Below, piece after piece: positions 17,367-26,758 of a stretch of 64,000 nt of DNA. Made by a program: the position numbers and the translations under genes. Below the pieces are notes generated by a model, which saw only the letters and a list, made by a program, of their open reading frames with translations, made no database searches and was not told the origin of the DNA. The stretch is taken from positions 1 to 64,000 of the forward strand of contig JBCDAU010000026.1 in assembly GCA_039185015.1 (NCBI GenBank), read 5' to 3'. How positions within the stretch are numbered: the stretch's first letter is position 1; each line of letters opens with the position of its first letter. The stretch is from JBCBSZ01 sp039185015. Lineage in GTDB: Bacteria > Actinomycetota > Acidimicrobiia > Acidimicrobiales > Poriferisodalaceae.

Positions 17367-17649
17367 GACGACCGGATCGCGACCGACAGCTGCTGCACAA
17401 CCGTTAGACGCACAGGTCCGCCGGATGGTTCCAGGACCGCAGGACTCGTTCCGCCATCACTCTCCGCGCAGCACAAATGCCCACGTCCGCCCCGTTGCTC
17501 TCGACGCCGTCAGTCGTTCTTGCCTGCGGACGAGCCGGCGTTTCAGTGATGGCGACCCACACTGCGCTGAGGCCATGATTCGGGTCCGCCGCGGTTAGCG
17601 GCGACATCTGATCTGCGGTGCCGTGAGGTGCTGCTGGAAGGATGTCGCG

Positions 17650-17936
17650 ATGCCACCGGCCTATCCGCGTGAACTCCGTGAGGACGTGATCCGTGTCGCC
17701 CGCAGCCGTGGGCCCGGGGCCCGACTCAAGGACATCTCGAACGATTTCGGGATCTCGGAGTCGTGTCTGCAGTACTGGCTCGCCCAGGCCGATCGCGACG
17801 ACGGTGCCCGGAGGGACCCACGAGCGAGCAGCTCGACGATCTACGCCAGGCCCGAGCCCGGATCCGCCGCGCTCGGTCGATTGACCCCAACCGAGTACGA
17901 ATCAATCACGACCCACAGCCAGCACTCGCCGCCTGA
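17650..17936 (+). pseudogene. IS3-type transposase OrfA remnant
   Basis: From the ATG at 17650, YPRELREDVIRVARSRG and ISNDFGISESCLQYWLAQADRDD form the helix-turn-helix of an IS3-type OrfA. The frame is lost near 17810, and the expected continuation (EGPTSEQLDDLRQARARIRR) is in another frame ending at TGA 17934-17936. No OrfB follows. It is a decayed element and marks the left side of the accessory stretch that runs to about 22.6 kb. Confidence 0.8.
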
Positions 17937-18126
17937 CCAACCTGTCATCGCTACCCGCGGCCGTTCCTGCAACTGTGACCGTCTTCAGTAGGTCTGAGCA
18001 CAAGATGTCAGATCTCTGCCAGCGACATGGGTAATGATCATCAGGGCAACCATGAGGCTTCCGATGACACGGCCGGGATCTACCGATCCGACTATCGGAA
18101 GCGTCCAGGAACAGAGGACGATGATC

Positions 18127-18528
18127 ATGTTGAAGAAGACCATTGCCGCGCTAGCTCTGATCGCCGCCACGTTGGTAGGTAGTCCGGTGTCAGACGCCGG
18201 CGCTGCGACCGCATGCTCGCATGGCTGGACAGATCCCGATCTCAACGAGTTTCGCCTCTTCTATACCAGTCGAACAGCAGGTCACGTGCCGGCATGGGAT
18301 TATCAGCAGTGTGGCGGATACACGTACGGCTATCCGGGAACAGGCACTACGTGGTTCGGGACGTGGGCTTGTGGAGGATCTGAATTGCCGATTGACTACA
18401 CCGGCTTCTCGCCCGGTGGTGGTTACAAGAGCCTGGGTGGACCATCGTCCGGGGATTTCTGTACTCGAATCGCCGCAGGCTCCGGAAGCACTGCTACCAA
18501 CTTCTCAGGTCGACTCGACTACTCGTAG
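18127..18528 (+). CDS. Small secreted protein, unknown function
   Basis: A 133-residue protein. Of two close ATGs (18121, 18127) the second has AGAGGAC at 18112-18118 at a good distance. A Sec signal peptide is clear: LKKTIAALALIAATLVGSPVSDAGA, with likely cleavage after AGA or AGAA. The mature part is rich in Gly, Tyr, Trp and Ser, with four cysteines (ACSHGW, QQCGGY, WACGGS, FCTRI), fitting a disulphide-bonded exported protein. I do not recognise the family. Codon use looks less GC-biased than the flanking genes, consistent with recent acquisition. Confidence 0.65.
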   Translation: MLKKTIAALALIAATLVGSPVSDAGAATACSHGWTDPDLNEFRLFYTSRTAGHVPAWDYQQCGGYTYGYPGTGTTWFGTWACGGSELPIDYTGFSPGGGYKSLGGPSSGDFCTRIAAGSGSTATNFSGRLDYS

Positions 18529-18567
18529 TCTAGGGGGTTCTAGGCCTCGACCAGCTTGAATGAGACC

Positions 18568-19599
18568 ATGACAGTCTGCACAGGTAAGTCCACTTGTTGG
18601 GTTCTCGGTGGCTTCATCACCTCGGCCATCGTAGTGCTGCTCGGCTGCAGCGCGAATGCCGAGGGCGAAGCGGCTACGACATCGAGACCGGTAGCTGCCG
18701 CGGATGGCCTGGAAGAGCCGGACGCCATTGGCGAGTTTCGCAGCCAGTCACAGAGCGAGAGGCTGATCAACGTACTGTACGAGACGAACGAATCGATCTT
18801 TAATCAGCCTGAGGTCGTGGCCTTCAGAGAGAACTTCCTAGCTGAGTGCATGGACCTCAGAGGCTTCGAGTACGTCCCGTTCGTGCCTGACACACCACCA
18901 CCTCAGGTGCCACCACTGATCGACTATCGAGGACCACGGGAGTTCGCCGAGACGAATGGCTACGGTCTTCTTCTCGAGAACGTGGAAGTTGCTCGAAGAA
19001 TGGCCCTAGCAAGTATTGCCGAACCTAATCCGAACGAAGTGATACGATCGTCCTTCTCTGAAGCTGAGCTAGCTGCCTACTTCAGAGCACTGACAGGCGC
19101 ATCGATTGGTGACGGCCCCCCACCGGGTGACGCCGCCGAGGCTAGCTGTGCCGAGAGGTTTGCCGAAGAGGTTCTCGATCTGCCATCCCTCGACTCGAAC
19201 GACATGGCTACTTTGCGTCTGCGCGATGACTACATCCGAACCGACAGAGAGTGGATCGAAGCGGAAGAGGATTGGACTTCCTGTATGGGCGCCGCGGGCT
19301 ACGCTTCTAGTATCGGTTCCTTCGATGATCTGAGAACGACACTTGGCGATATCAGCGCTGTGGCGGCGGCATCCAGCGTTGAGGTGACCGAGAGTGTCAC
19401 TGAGCCAGGCACGAACGAAGTGGTTGAATTGACGTATCAGCAGTACGAAGAAGAGGTCTTTGAGGCTCAGCTGCGAGAGGAGATAGCACTAGCTGTATCT
19501 GATCTCGAGTGTAGAAGCCTGGCGGATCTCAACGCTGCCTACGACCAGGCGCGCGCTGCGGCTGACCGGAGAGCTCTGTCAGAAGCAGGGTTCGGATAG
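18568..19599 (+). CDS. Lipoprotein, unknown function
   Basis: A 343-residue lipoprotein from the ATG at 18568; a TTG at 18556 would add four residues, and neither has a strong Shine-Dalgarno site. The signal peptide ends in VVLLGCSA, with lipid-anchor Cys near residue 27. The mature domain is acidic and helical (many Glu/Ala), with paired cysteines in LAECMDLRGFEY and WTSCMGAAGYA; this spaced Cys-containing pattern recalls actinobacterial lipoproteins of unknown role. It lies in the accessory stretch, 27 bases or more downstream of the small secreted protein. Confidence 0.65.
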   Translation: MTVCTGKSTCWVLGGFITSAIVVLLGCSANAEGEAATTSRPVAAADGLEEPDAIGEFRSQSQSERLINVLYETNESIFNQPEVVAFRENFLAECMDLRGFEYVPFVPDTPPPQVPPLIDYRGPREFAETNGYGLLLENVEVARRMALASIAEPNPNEVIRSSFSEAELAAYFRALTGASIGDGPPPGDAAEASCAERFAEEVLDLPSLDSNDMATLRLRDDYIRTDREWIEAEEDWTSCMGAAGYASSIGSFDDLRTTLGDISAVAAASSVEVTESVTEPGTNEVVELTYQQYEEEVFEAQLREEIALAVSDLECRSLADLNAAYDQARAAADRRALSEAGFG

Positions 19600-19872
19600 A
19601 CGTCGTTGACAACCAACGTGTGAAGGTGTCGTGACACCACAGCCGCGGTCATGCCACAGCCACGACTCTCCACGAAGCGCATCACAGCTCGGACGGTGTC
19701 GGACGACCTACTCCTAGTCTCGATTGTGATCACCAACGTGATGGCGGTCCGCCAGATCATCGTTCGGATTTGAAGGCGGAGTCGGTCTGACCTGGACCCG
19801 ATGGGGCGTTGACGGTTGCCTGAGGCTGGGGGCTTGGGGATGCTGGTCGCTCATGACCTCGAGGAGAGGCCG

Positions 19873-20190
19873 TTGAGCGAGAAGAGGAAGTATCGGACCT
19901 TCAGTCCGGACGAGAAGGCCGAGATCGTGCTGGCCGGGCTACGCGGCGATCGCAGCGTGCGGGACGTGTGCCGGGAGTACGAAATCGCGGAGACGCTGTG
20001 CTACCAGTGGCGTGATCGGCTCCTCGAGGGCGGCAAGGAGGCCCTCGAGACACCGAAGGACAAAGGCAGGGACCCGCAGGCTGAGGAGCTCAAGGAAGTG
20101 AAGAAGCGGATCGCGCGCCTGGAGCGGGCGTTGGGCCTCAAGACCTACGACCTGGAGGTTGTGGGGGAACTCTTACGAGACTGGACGTGA
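19873..20190 (+). CDS. IS3-family transposase OrfA
   Basis: A 105-residue protein. I chose the TTG at 19873 because GAGGAG at 19861-19866 lies six bases upstream; an ATG at 19840 is in frame. RTFSPDEKAEIVLAGLRGDRSVRDVC and EYEIAETLCYQWRDRLLEGG form the OrfA helix-turn-helix, followed by a leucine-zipper-like segment (ELKEVKKRIARLERALGLKTYDLEV). The frame is intact to the stop at 20190, but the OrfB that should be fused to it by frameshifting is broken. Confidence 0.8.
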   Translation: MSEKRKYRTFSPDEKAEIVLAGLRGDRSVRDVCREYEIAETLCYQWRDRLLEGGKEALETPKDKGRDPQAEELKEVKKRIARLERALGLKTYDLEVVGELLRDWT

Positions 20191-21004
20191 GCGTCCGTGT
20201 GTCCAGAGCCCGCGCCGTGGTCGCCAACGGACGCCGCCCGGCACGGGTGGCTGCGGTGGCTTGCATCAGCCGTCAGGCGATCTACAAGACCGCTCGTCTT
20301 CACCCGATCGAGGCCGGTCACGGGGAAGGTCGTCCTGGTGATGCGGCGATCGTGGAGGTCGCTCGGGCGAACCCGACCGATGGGACCCGGATGGTCGCAG
20401 CGATCGCCAGCCGGGAGCTTGGTGAGGCGGTGAACCGCAAACGGCCCCAACGAATCCTGCGAGCTCACAGGCTGCTTCAACCCACGCGGTGCTCGTGACG
20501 GCGGGCCCGGCCCGGGTTCTTCCCGGTGACGCGGCCCGACGAGCTGGGGCACATGGACGCCACGAAGGTGTGGTGTGCCCAGCACGGCTGAGTGTTTCTG
20601 CATGCCATCGTGGACTGCTGCTCCCGAGAGCTCGTCGCCTCGTCCCTCGATCTCCGCGGCCGAGGCCATCGCCTGTGTCGATTCCGCTGTGCTCGAACGC
20701 GAGATCCCTCCCGGCCGGCTCACGTTGGGCACCGAAACGACGGCACCCAGTTCACCTCGCGGGACTTCCGCAAGCAATCTTCGGCCCGCGGGATCACCCA
20801 CCTCCGGGGTGGCTACTCCGACCCGAGTCCCAGGCCTTCATCGAGTCCTGGTTCGGACAGTTCAAGAAGCGCTGCGCCTGGCGTGCCGAATTGGGAATCA
20901 CTCGACCAGCACGGACCGAGATCACCGGCTACGTTGACCGCTATCACCACTGACCCCACTCCGGGATCGGCTACCGAACCCCGCCGAGGTCGCCACGACC
21001 TGGC
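20187..21004 (+). pseudogene. IS3-family transposase OrfB, degenerate
   Basis: The N-terminal part (ISRQAIYKTA, then IVEVARANPTDGTRMVAAIASRELGEAVNRKR) is intact from 20187 to about 20490. The integrase core then appears in pieces: DELGHMDATKVW carries the first catalytic Asp, a TGA follows at 20589-20591, DGTQFTSRDFRK carries the second Asp region, and QAFIESWFGQFKKR carries the Glu. These pieces lie in three different frames, so there are at least three frameshifts and one nonsense change. The last recognisable part is SGIGYRTPAEVATTW near 20960-21004. Confidence 0.85.
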
Positions 21005-21274
21005 GGGGGCCTACACACACGCGAGCGACCTGAACCGACAACGATCACGGGGTCCAGGACAGCGCGCCTACTCGTGCAAGCTGGCCAGTAGCTCGCACAT
21101 GCGGCGTAGGGCGGTACACGGCGGGGCTCCCAGAATCGACTGGCGTACGAACCGCCGATTCTCTGAGTCACTGTGCTAGCGACGGCGCTTCCAAGAGTTA
21201 GCTCTGCCGAGCACGGTCGTTGGTCAAGCAACGAGTGTTTGTACGGCGGAGCTTGGTTGGTCTACGTCGGCGTG

Positions 21275-21949
21275 TCAGATCCAGTTGCGACGTGTCGCCT
21301 CGACTAGGAGCTCATGGTTAGTCCTGACGCCGACTCCACTCCGTAGGTTCTTTAGTGAGCGATAGGTCTGTCGCTCTGAAGAGGCGGTCTCCGCCGCAAT
21401 GTCTGAGACCTTCCACCCCGCGGAAAGGAGCGATAGCTGCCTCTTCTCTGTTCGGGTAAGCGAGGTATGCTCAGGCAGTAGTGACTCAGCGGCCATGTCT
21501 GCAGCTAGTTGCAACTGTCGCACCCCATCCGGACTGGCGAGGCAGGCGATCTCCGTGAAACCGACTACTGATGGCGGAGCGCTCGGTAGTAGGGCTAGTT
21601 GTGATACTGGGGTATCCGTTGACTTGTTGATCTGATCCCCGATCGCCACGGCTGCGCACCGAAGGTACTGAGATAGGTAGACGATGGAGTGGTCTTGAGC
21701 TCTCTCGCGAGCCAATTGGTCCAGCACCGATGCGATGCCTGCGAACTGCAAGCCGAGAGTCTCAAGATACCAACCAGGAACAGCGCACCGATAATGTCGA
21801 ACCGTCTCTCCGAGAAAGTCGGCGTTGGCTAGATCGTGTTGAGAGCCGGGCCCGCAACCTAGAGCGTGTGCATCACCGATTGCGGCGCAGAAGTTGGACA
21901 GCCTCGAGACGGCTGATCGCGCGAGCTGAACGCGGTAGTCGGCCTGCAT
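21275..21949 (-). CDS. LuxR-type (GerE) transcriptional regulator
   Basis: A 224-residue protein from the ATG at 21949. The last 60 residues form a GerE/LuxR helix-turn-helix: SLTRTEKRQLSLLSAGWKVSDIAAE, then RQTYRSLKNLRSGVGVRTNHELLVEA. The N-terminal 150 residues are helical and Leu/Ala-rich, with no recognisable receiver or autoinducer domain. No sensor gene lies beside it. Codon use looks less GC-biased than the core genome. It probably regulates genes in the accessory stretch, but no target can be named. Confidence 0.75.
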   Translation of the reverse strand: MQADYRVQLARSAVSRLSNFCAAIGDAHALGCGPGSQHDLANADFLGETVRHYRCAVPGWYLETLGLQFAGIASVLDQLARERAQDHSIVYLSQYLRCAAVAIGDQINKSTDTPVSQLALLPSAPPSVVGFTEIACLASPDGVRQLQLAADMAAESLLPEHTSLTRTEKRQLSLLSAGWKVSDIAAETASSERQTYRSLKNLRSGVGVRTNHELLVEATRRNWI

Positions 21950-22578
21950 ATGGACGCACTCCTACCTCCGTGCTCCGCCTCTACTGCAGGCTAGCTCTGA
22001 GGCGAGAGTTTGGCGAGTCTGCTGAGTTCTGATAGCCGAGCGGCTCGACCGAAGTGGATCGCCACTCGGACCCTGACGTACGGGGGCTGCCTGTCGGAGT
22101 CTGCTGGGGTGCCCGACGCACCCACCTGCATCGGCGCTTCGTCGCCGAGAGGTCGCGACACTCCACCTGGCCAAACGGCGACACCTGCGGCTGAAGAAGA
22201 TCAGCCTTTCCCCCATCCACGGCTACACCGCCGAGTTCTTCGATGACGAAGAACCACCGAGCGGCTCAACTTAGGAGTACGTCGACGGCCGCCCAAGGAG
22301 GAGTCTTGCTCGAAGCAGGCGGCCGTCGCCGCGCACAGACCCGGCTGGTGGTCTTCTGCCGGGACGTGGTGCCGGAGAGCTCGGCCGTCTCCTCCGATGC
22401 AGAAGTCATCGAGATGGTCCTTCCCGGCCCACGGCATCTCACCGCGGACCATCAGAACCACCCTCAGTTACACACACCGTGCGACAGGCCCGGTCAACCA
22501 TCACCGATCTGGAGGGCCGATCTTGTGCAGGGCAAGCTGTTCTTGCGGATGTGGGACGTTCAGGACCTGGCGGGTGAT
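21950..22578. other. Accessory intergenic stretch, no supported gene
   Basis: About 630 bases without a convincing gene. One plus-strand frame without a start codon (about 22137-22274) reads EVATLHLAKRRHLRLKKISL then IHGYTAEFFDDEEPP, which looks coding-like and may be a fragment of a lost gene. I could not assign it to a family. Confidence 0.35.
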
Positions 22579-23508
22579 TCACTGAACCTTGCTGAGGAGT
22601 TCGAGTAGATGCGATCTCGCTCGATCGGAGTACTCGGTCTCCCATGAGCGGGCGATGGCGTTCGGGAGGATGTTCAAGGTCTCGACGAGGTGGACGAGTC
22701 GCTTCCGTTCGTTCCACTCGTGGGGGATCGGGTCGCCCTGGAGGTAGCCGTCGAGCAGCGTGTTCGCTCCGTGGGGATGCCAGCGGAGCAGCTCGAACTC
22801 GAGCTTGAACCAGTCGCCTGCCCGGTCCCAGGCTTCGGCTGCGTCCCAGTCGATCATGCCGATGAGCGTGCCGTCGGCGCTGACGATCAGGTTGTTTGGG
22901 TGGAGGTCTCGATGCGAGAGCACGGCTTCGGCGGCGTGATCCACGGTTGTGGCAAGCACAGTTGCCTCGGCACAGACCTGATCGAGGAGATCGACATCGA
23001 CGGACTTCGTTGCGAGGCACCGATCTCGGATCTGGCCGAGTCGATACCTGACGTACGCATCCCAGGTTGGGAAGGTCGGGGCCGAGTCGTCGAGGCGGGA
23101 GCTGAACGCGTCCCGTCGGATCGAGTGGAGCGAGCGCAACGCCTCCCCGAGCGACTGCAGGAACCGAGTGCTCTGCTCCGACCTAGTGACGAGGGTAGAG
23201 GTGGGGTGGCCGCTGATCCATGTGAAGATGCGAATGAGGTGATCGCCAGCCTTCCCGTAGTGCACCAGCTCGGGCACCGGCAGGCCAGCGGCCGAGGCGA
23301 GCTCGTACGCAAGGTGCGACGAGTTCAACTTGGCTTCACTTGCTGAGTGACCGATCTTGACCACGAACCGACAGTCGCCGTTGAACCGCAACTTCCAGTT
23401 GTCGTTGCCGAAGCCGACAGGTTGATGCTCAGCCACAAGACGGCTCGAGCCCAGGACACGCCGTGCGTAGGACTCGACATCGCTCGCACGGAGCGGGCGC
23501 CCGTCCAT
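22579..23508 (-). CDS. Aminoglycoside phosphotransferase-like kinase (APH family)
   Basis: A 309-residue protein read from the ATG at 23508; the longer frame upstream is Arg/Ser-rich without family character. The APH/choline-kinase catalytic loop is complete: LSHRDLHPNNLIVS (catalytic Asp and Asn), then GMIDWDAAEAWDRAGDWFKLEFE with the metal-binding Asp. The N-lobe has VVKIGHSASEAKL. Family members phosphorylate aminoglycosides, homoserine, choline or other small molecules; the substrate cannot be told from sequence, and resistance should not be assumed. It lies downstream of the Kelch protein on the same strand, separated by about 270 bases. Confidence 0.88.
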   Translation of the reverse strand: MDGRPLRASDVESYARRVLGSSRLVAEHQPVGFGNDNWKLRFNGDCRFVVKIGHSASEAKLNSSHLAYELASAAGLPVPELVHYGKAGDHLIRIFTWISGHPTSTLVTRSEQSTRFLQSLGEALRSLHSIRRDAFSSRLDDSAPTFPTWDAYVRYRLGQIRDRCLATKSVDVDLLDQVCAEATVLATTVDHAAEAVLSHRDLHPNNLIVSADGTLIGMIDWDAAEAWDRAGDWFKLEFELLRWHPHGANTLLDGYLQGDPIPHEWNERKRLVHLVETLNILPNAIARSWETEYSDRARSHLLELLSKVQ

Positions 23509-23780
23509 GGACGACGACGGTACCTCGCAGACCGCTGCCAGCTGCCGCCCCGCAGAGCGACGAGACCGCTGGCTTGTGGGGTGTATGGCTGGCGCCGGCG
23601 ACGAAGGTGGTGACGGGCGTGGTGTGGCGGTCGAGCGATCCTCGGCGTCGGTCGCTCGCGCTGAGGCGGCGCGCTCATTCCGGTCGCGATCGAAGGGATG
23701 AGAGATCGAGTCGCCGGACCACCGCCGCCGCCACGGGGTCCAGGCCACCCGGGCGTCTGCAGCGCATGGTCGGCTGCAGG

Positions 23781-25457
23781 TCATTTCGTCTCGGCGAGGG
23801 CGTCGAGCACGGCGATGGGGTCGAGGATCTCGGAGGGTTCGATGCTGGAGAGGTCCTCGATGAGAGAGTCGATCTCGGTGGTGGTCGAGTAGATGATGAC
23901 GTCGGGTGAGTCCGGGAGTCGCTGGTAGCGCTCGAGGCCTGGTTGGGTCGTTCGCTCGCGTAGGAATGCTGGCGCGATGGCTTCCACCCAGATCGAGTCC
24001 TCTGTGGTCGGATCCGAGAGACCGATGCCGAAGGCGAGGACCGAGTTTCCGGCGCTGGCACAGGTGTAGCCGGCGATGCGGTAGCGGTCGAGAAGTCTGG
24101 TGGGGACGCTCACGGAGAGTCCGTCGGTTCGGAGGCGGATGAGGATGGCGGCGGGGTCGTCAGCCTGTAGGTCGTGAGCGATTTCGTCGCATGCGCTGAA
24201 GCGTGCCAGGTCGGGGAACCCGCGAGTGGCGCTGGTGTTCAGATCGATGTGGCGGGCGTGACCCTCGACAAGGGCGATGGCGCCGGTGTCGGTCTCGATG
24301 AGTGCGGAGTGCCAGCCAGGCTCGGTGGCGGGGAGGCTGGGGTGGAGTTGCCAGGCGTCGGTGGTTGGGTCGTAGCTGGCCACGGTGGCGGCGGTGGGGT
24401 CGAGCCCGGTTCCGAGGAAGCCCGGCAGCACGAGGAGGAGCTCCTCGTTCCAGAGGACGGACTGACTGCCGAGGTTGCCTTCGAAGGGCACCGGTTCGGG
24501 CCACACGTCAGGCAGCGGCTCCCACTGTTTGGTGGCCCAGTCGAGGCGGCTGCCGACGAGTCGTTCGTCCGCGTTGGCGGAGCTGGCGGGGAGGCCGCCG
24601 ATCACGATGAGCTCGTGTCCGGTCCAGGCGATGTCGGCCACCGCTGGCCAGGACTCGGCGGGTGGCGGGGGCAGCTCGGACCAGGTGTCGCTCGAGAGGT
24701 CGTAGATCAGGCCGGTGTGCACGGTTCGTGAGCTGGGCCGGGGCCACACGACTACGGCATCGTTGGTCGCGACGATCGATGCGCCGGGGCTGACCGTCAA
24801 CGGGACCGGCGGTGGGGTGAGCTCGGACCAGCTGTTGGTGGCCGGCGTGTAGGCGGCCATCTCGCGGTCGGTGACCACGATGACGCGGTCGTCTACCCAG
24901 ACTGCAGCGGGGCCGATCACGGGCTCGATGGGGGGTGCGGGGAGCTCACGCCACGAGCTGGTTGCCGGATCGAACGCCAGGGTGGGTCCCGCCTGGCCGG
25001 CGCTGTTGCGGCCACAACAGATGATGACCTCGGACCCGGTCCATACCCCGACGGCCTCGGCCTGAGGCCCGCCAGGTGCCCCGGGAATCGGCCGGGATCT
25101 GCCGGTGTCAGGGTCATAGAGCACACCGGGGAGGTCCGTGACCGACTGGGTGCCGTAGTTCTCGGTGCCTCCCCACACGAACAGCTCTGTGCCGGTCCAG
25201 ACCGTGATCGTGCCGACCAGCTCGAACACCGCTCCAGCGCTTGGGTCGCTGGCGACTGCGGTCGGAGGTGTGGGAACCCCGGTGGCGATCCGTACCGGGT
25301 CCTCGCGGTTGCTGAACGAGGCAGCGCCAGCGGCGATGAGCGCGACGCCAAGTACCGCCGCGGTGCCGGCGAGGATGCGGCGTCGGCCGCGGCGTCGTCG
25401 CTGATCGAGCTCGATGCCCTCGACGAGATGTCGGCGAAGTTGCTCGGTGAAGCTCAC
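23781..25457 (-). CDS. Membrane-anchored Kelch/galactose-oxidase-like propeller, sigma partner
   Basis: A 558-residue single-pass protein. About 28 basic cytosolic residues (HLVEGIELDQRRRRGRRR) precede a membrane helix (ILAGTAAVLGVALIAAGAAS). The rest lies outside and carries repeated Kelch-type units, each with a pattern like WTGTELFVWGG or WTGHELIVIGG followed by YDPxTxxW..LPPPP; at least five are visible. Its GTG start overlaps the ECF sigma gene by 4 bases, so it probably controls or is coupled to that sigma. No ZAS-type His/Cys anti-sigma motif is seen in the short cytosolic part. The sensor role is inferred from the coupling. Confidence 0.78.
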   Translation of the reverse strand: MSFTEQLRRHLVEGIELDQRRRRGRRRILAGTAAVLGVALIAAGAASFSNREDPVRIATGVPTPPTAVASDPSAGAVFELVGTITVWTGTELFVWGGTENYGTQSVTDLPGVLYDPDTGRSRPIPGAPGGPQAEAVGVWTGSEVIICCGRNSAGQAGPTLAFDPATSSWRELPAPPIEPVIGPAAVWVDDRVIVVTDREMAAYTPATNSWSELTPPPVPLTVSPGASIVATNDAVVVWPRPSSRTVHTGLIYDLSSDTWSELPPPPAESWPAVADIAWTGHELIVIGGLPASSANADERLVGSRLDWATKQWEPLPDVWPEPVPFEGNLGSQSVLWNEELLLVLPGFLGTGLDPTAATVASYDPTTDAWQLHPSLPATEPGWHSALIETDTGAIALVEGHARHIDLNTSATRGFPDLARFSACDEIAHDLQADDPAAILIRLRTDGLSVSVPTRLLDRYRIAGYTCASAGNSVLAFGIGLSDPTTEDSIWVEAIAPAFLRERTTQPGLERYQRLPDSPDVIIYSTTTEIDSLIEDLSSIEPSEILDPIAVLDALAETK

Positions 25458-26023
25458 GTCTGCTCCATGGCGTCAGCGAGTCTGCGCAGACCTCGAGACA
25501 CCCGGACCCGGGCCGCACCCTCACTGCAACCCAGTGCCAGGGCGACCTCGGCGAAGCTGCGTTGGTGGCCGACGCGCAGCCACACCGCCTCGGCCTGAGA
25601 CGACGGCAACACAGCGATCGCTTCACGTAGCGCATCACCGACAGGCTGAAGATCGATGAGGTATTCGATTCGCTCGAAGTCCTCATCGGACGGCGACAGC
25701 GGCGGGATCCCGAGTCGTCGCCGAGCCCGGTCAGCGACCCGCTGGCGACGAGCGAACTTCGACAGCTGGTTCCTCGCGATCCCAAACAACCACGCCCGGG
25801 CCGGTCGCGGGCCCGGACGGAACCGACGCCGGGCCAGATACGCCGCCGCAAAGGTCTCCGCAGTGAGATCGGCCGCCGTCTCACGACACCCGGTGCGCCG
25901 ATAGTGGAACGCCAACACCGCGTCGACATGACGCAGATAGAACCGACCGAAACCCTCAGGATCAGAGTTGGCTCCACGGAGCAACGCCGCATCGCTGTCC
26001 CCATCCCCGGCGATCGCTCCCAC
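25454..26023 (-). CDS. ECF-type sigma factor
   Basis: A 189-residue protein from a GTG start. Region 2 is seen in GFGRFYLRHVDAVLAFHYRRTG and TAETFAAAYLARRRF with ARAWLFGIARNQLSKFARR; region 4 is VLPSSQAEAVWLRV and FAEVALALGCSEGAARVRVSRGLRRL. This is a standard two-domain ECF layout that directs RNA polymerase to a small regulon. It is translationally coupled (GTGA) to the Kelch membrane protein and divergent from a second sigma module 253 bases away. Autoregulation is likely from family habits but no promoter is defined here. Confidence 0.92.
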   Translation of the reverse strand: MGAIAGDGDSDAALLRGANSDPEGFGRFYLRHVDAVLAFHYRRTGCRETAADLTAETFAAAYLARRRFRPGPRPARAWLFGIARNQLSKFARRQRVADRARRRLGIPPLSPSDEDFERIEYLIDLQPVGDALREAIAVLPSSQAEAVWLRVGHQRSFAEVALALGCSEGAARVRVSRGLRRLADAMEQT

Positions 26024-26275
26024 GTCCTTTACCTACCCCGGGACCCTCCGGGCGTTACAGGCGGGCAACACCCGGGCGCCGAGCGTCTGCCGAGCGGGTC
26101 GATCGCTCGGCTCGTCGGCTCCCACGCATTCGGGGTGGACTCCTGGCGTCGCTGAGAACCGAGACCGTCGCCGTCTCTGCGGATGCGGCACCGTCCGGCA
26201 GGTGCAGGCGGATTTCGCCGCGTGTGGACTGTGGTGCAGGTGGGTCCGACGGTGCCTTGGGTGGGTGAGGTGTCG

Positions 26276-26758
26276 ATGATCGAGGAGTTGGTGGTCGAGC
26301 GGGCAGCGGTGTCCTTCGAGGAATTCTTCGTGGCTGCGGAGCCCAGGTTGCGGCGCGCCCTCGTCGGCGGCTTCGGAGGCGAGTTGGGTCGTGAGGCGAC
26401 AGCGGAAGCGCTGGCCTACGGCTGGGAGCATTGGGAGCGAGTCAGGAGCATGGCGAACCCGAGCGGCTACCTGTACCGGGTGGGTGAGCGGTGGGCGGTA
26501 CGACAGCGGTCACGACATCGACGCCAAGAGGCCTACGCGGCGGACGCTGGCGGAGGATCTCCTCCGGAGTTCGAACCAGGGTTGGAGACGGCGCTGGCCG
26601 GTCTGTCGCGGCGGCAGCGGCAGGTAGTGGTTCTGGTCGTCGGTTTCGGTGTCACCCACGCCGAGACCGGAGAGCTGTTGGGACTGTCGAGGTCGTCGGT
26701 GCAGAACCACCTCGAACGAGGCCTCCGACACCTGCGATCGAAGCTGGGAGTGTCGTGA
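26276..26758 (+). CDS. ECF-type sigma factor, second module
   Basis: A 160-residue protein. The ATG at 26276 has GGGTGAGG just upstream; the longer frame from 26183 has no such site. Region 2 is short (FEEFFVAAEPRLRRAL, then EATAEALAYGWEHWERV and NPSGYLYRVGERWAVRQ). Region 4 is clear: GLSRRQRQVVVLVVGFGVTHAETGELLGLSRSSVQNHLERGLRHLR. Its stop overlaps by 4 bases (GTGA) with a membrane protein bearing BNR repeats. The diverging sigma gene at 26023 makes this a head-to-head pair of sigma modules. Confidence 0.88.
   Translation: MIEELVVERAAVSFEEFFVAAEPRLRRALVGGFGGELGREATAEALAYGWEHWERVRSMANPSGYLYRVGERWAVRQRSRHRRQEAYAADAGGGSPPEFEPGLETALAGLSRRQRQVVVLVVGFGVTHAETGELLGLSRSSVQNHLERGLRHLRSKLGVS

Larger units (their letters stand above)
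19788..21061 (+). mobile_element. IS3-family insertion sequence, decayed
   Basis: A 1274-base element. The left end reads TGACCTGGACCC... and the right end, ...CACGGGGTCCAGGACA, is its imperfect inverted repeat over about 30 bases. Inside are orfA and an orfB in the -1 frame, the usual IS3 layout. OrfB has an internal stop at 20589 and several frameshifts, so the element is inactive. I see no clear target-site duplication. A second, solo copy of the left end lies at 32878. Confidence 0.85.

Noticed and set aside
22579..23508. Calling the phosphotransferase an aminoglycoside resistance gene
   Set aside because: Only the general APH fold is visible; substrate residues cannot be settled by eye and most such genes are not resistance genes.
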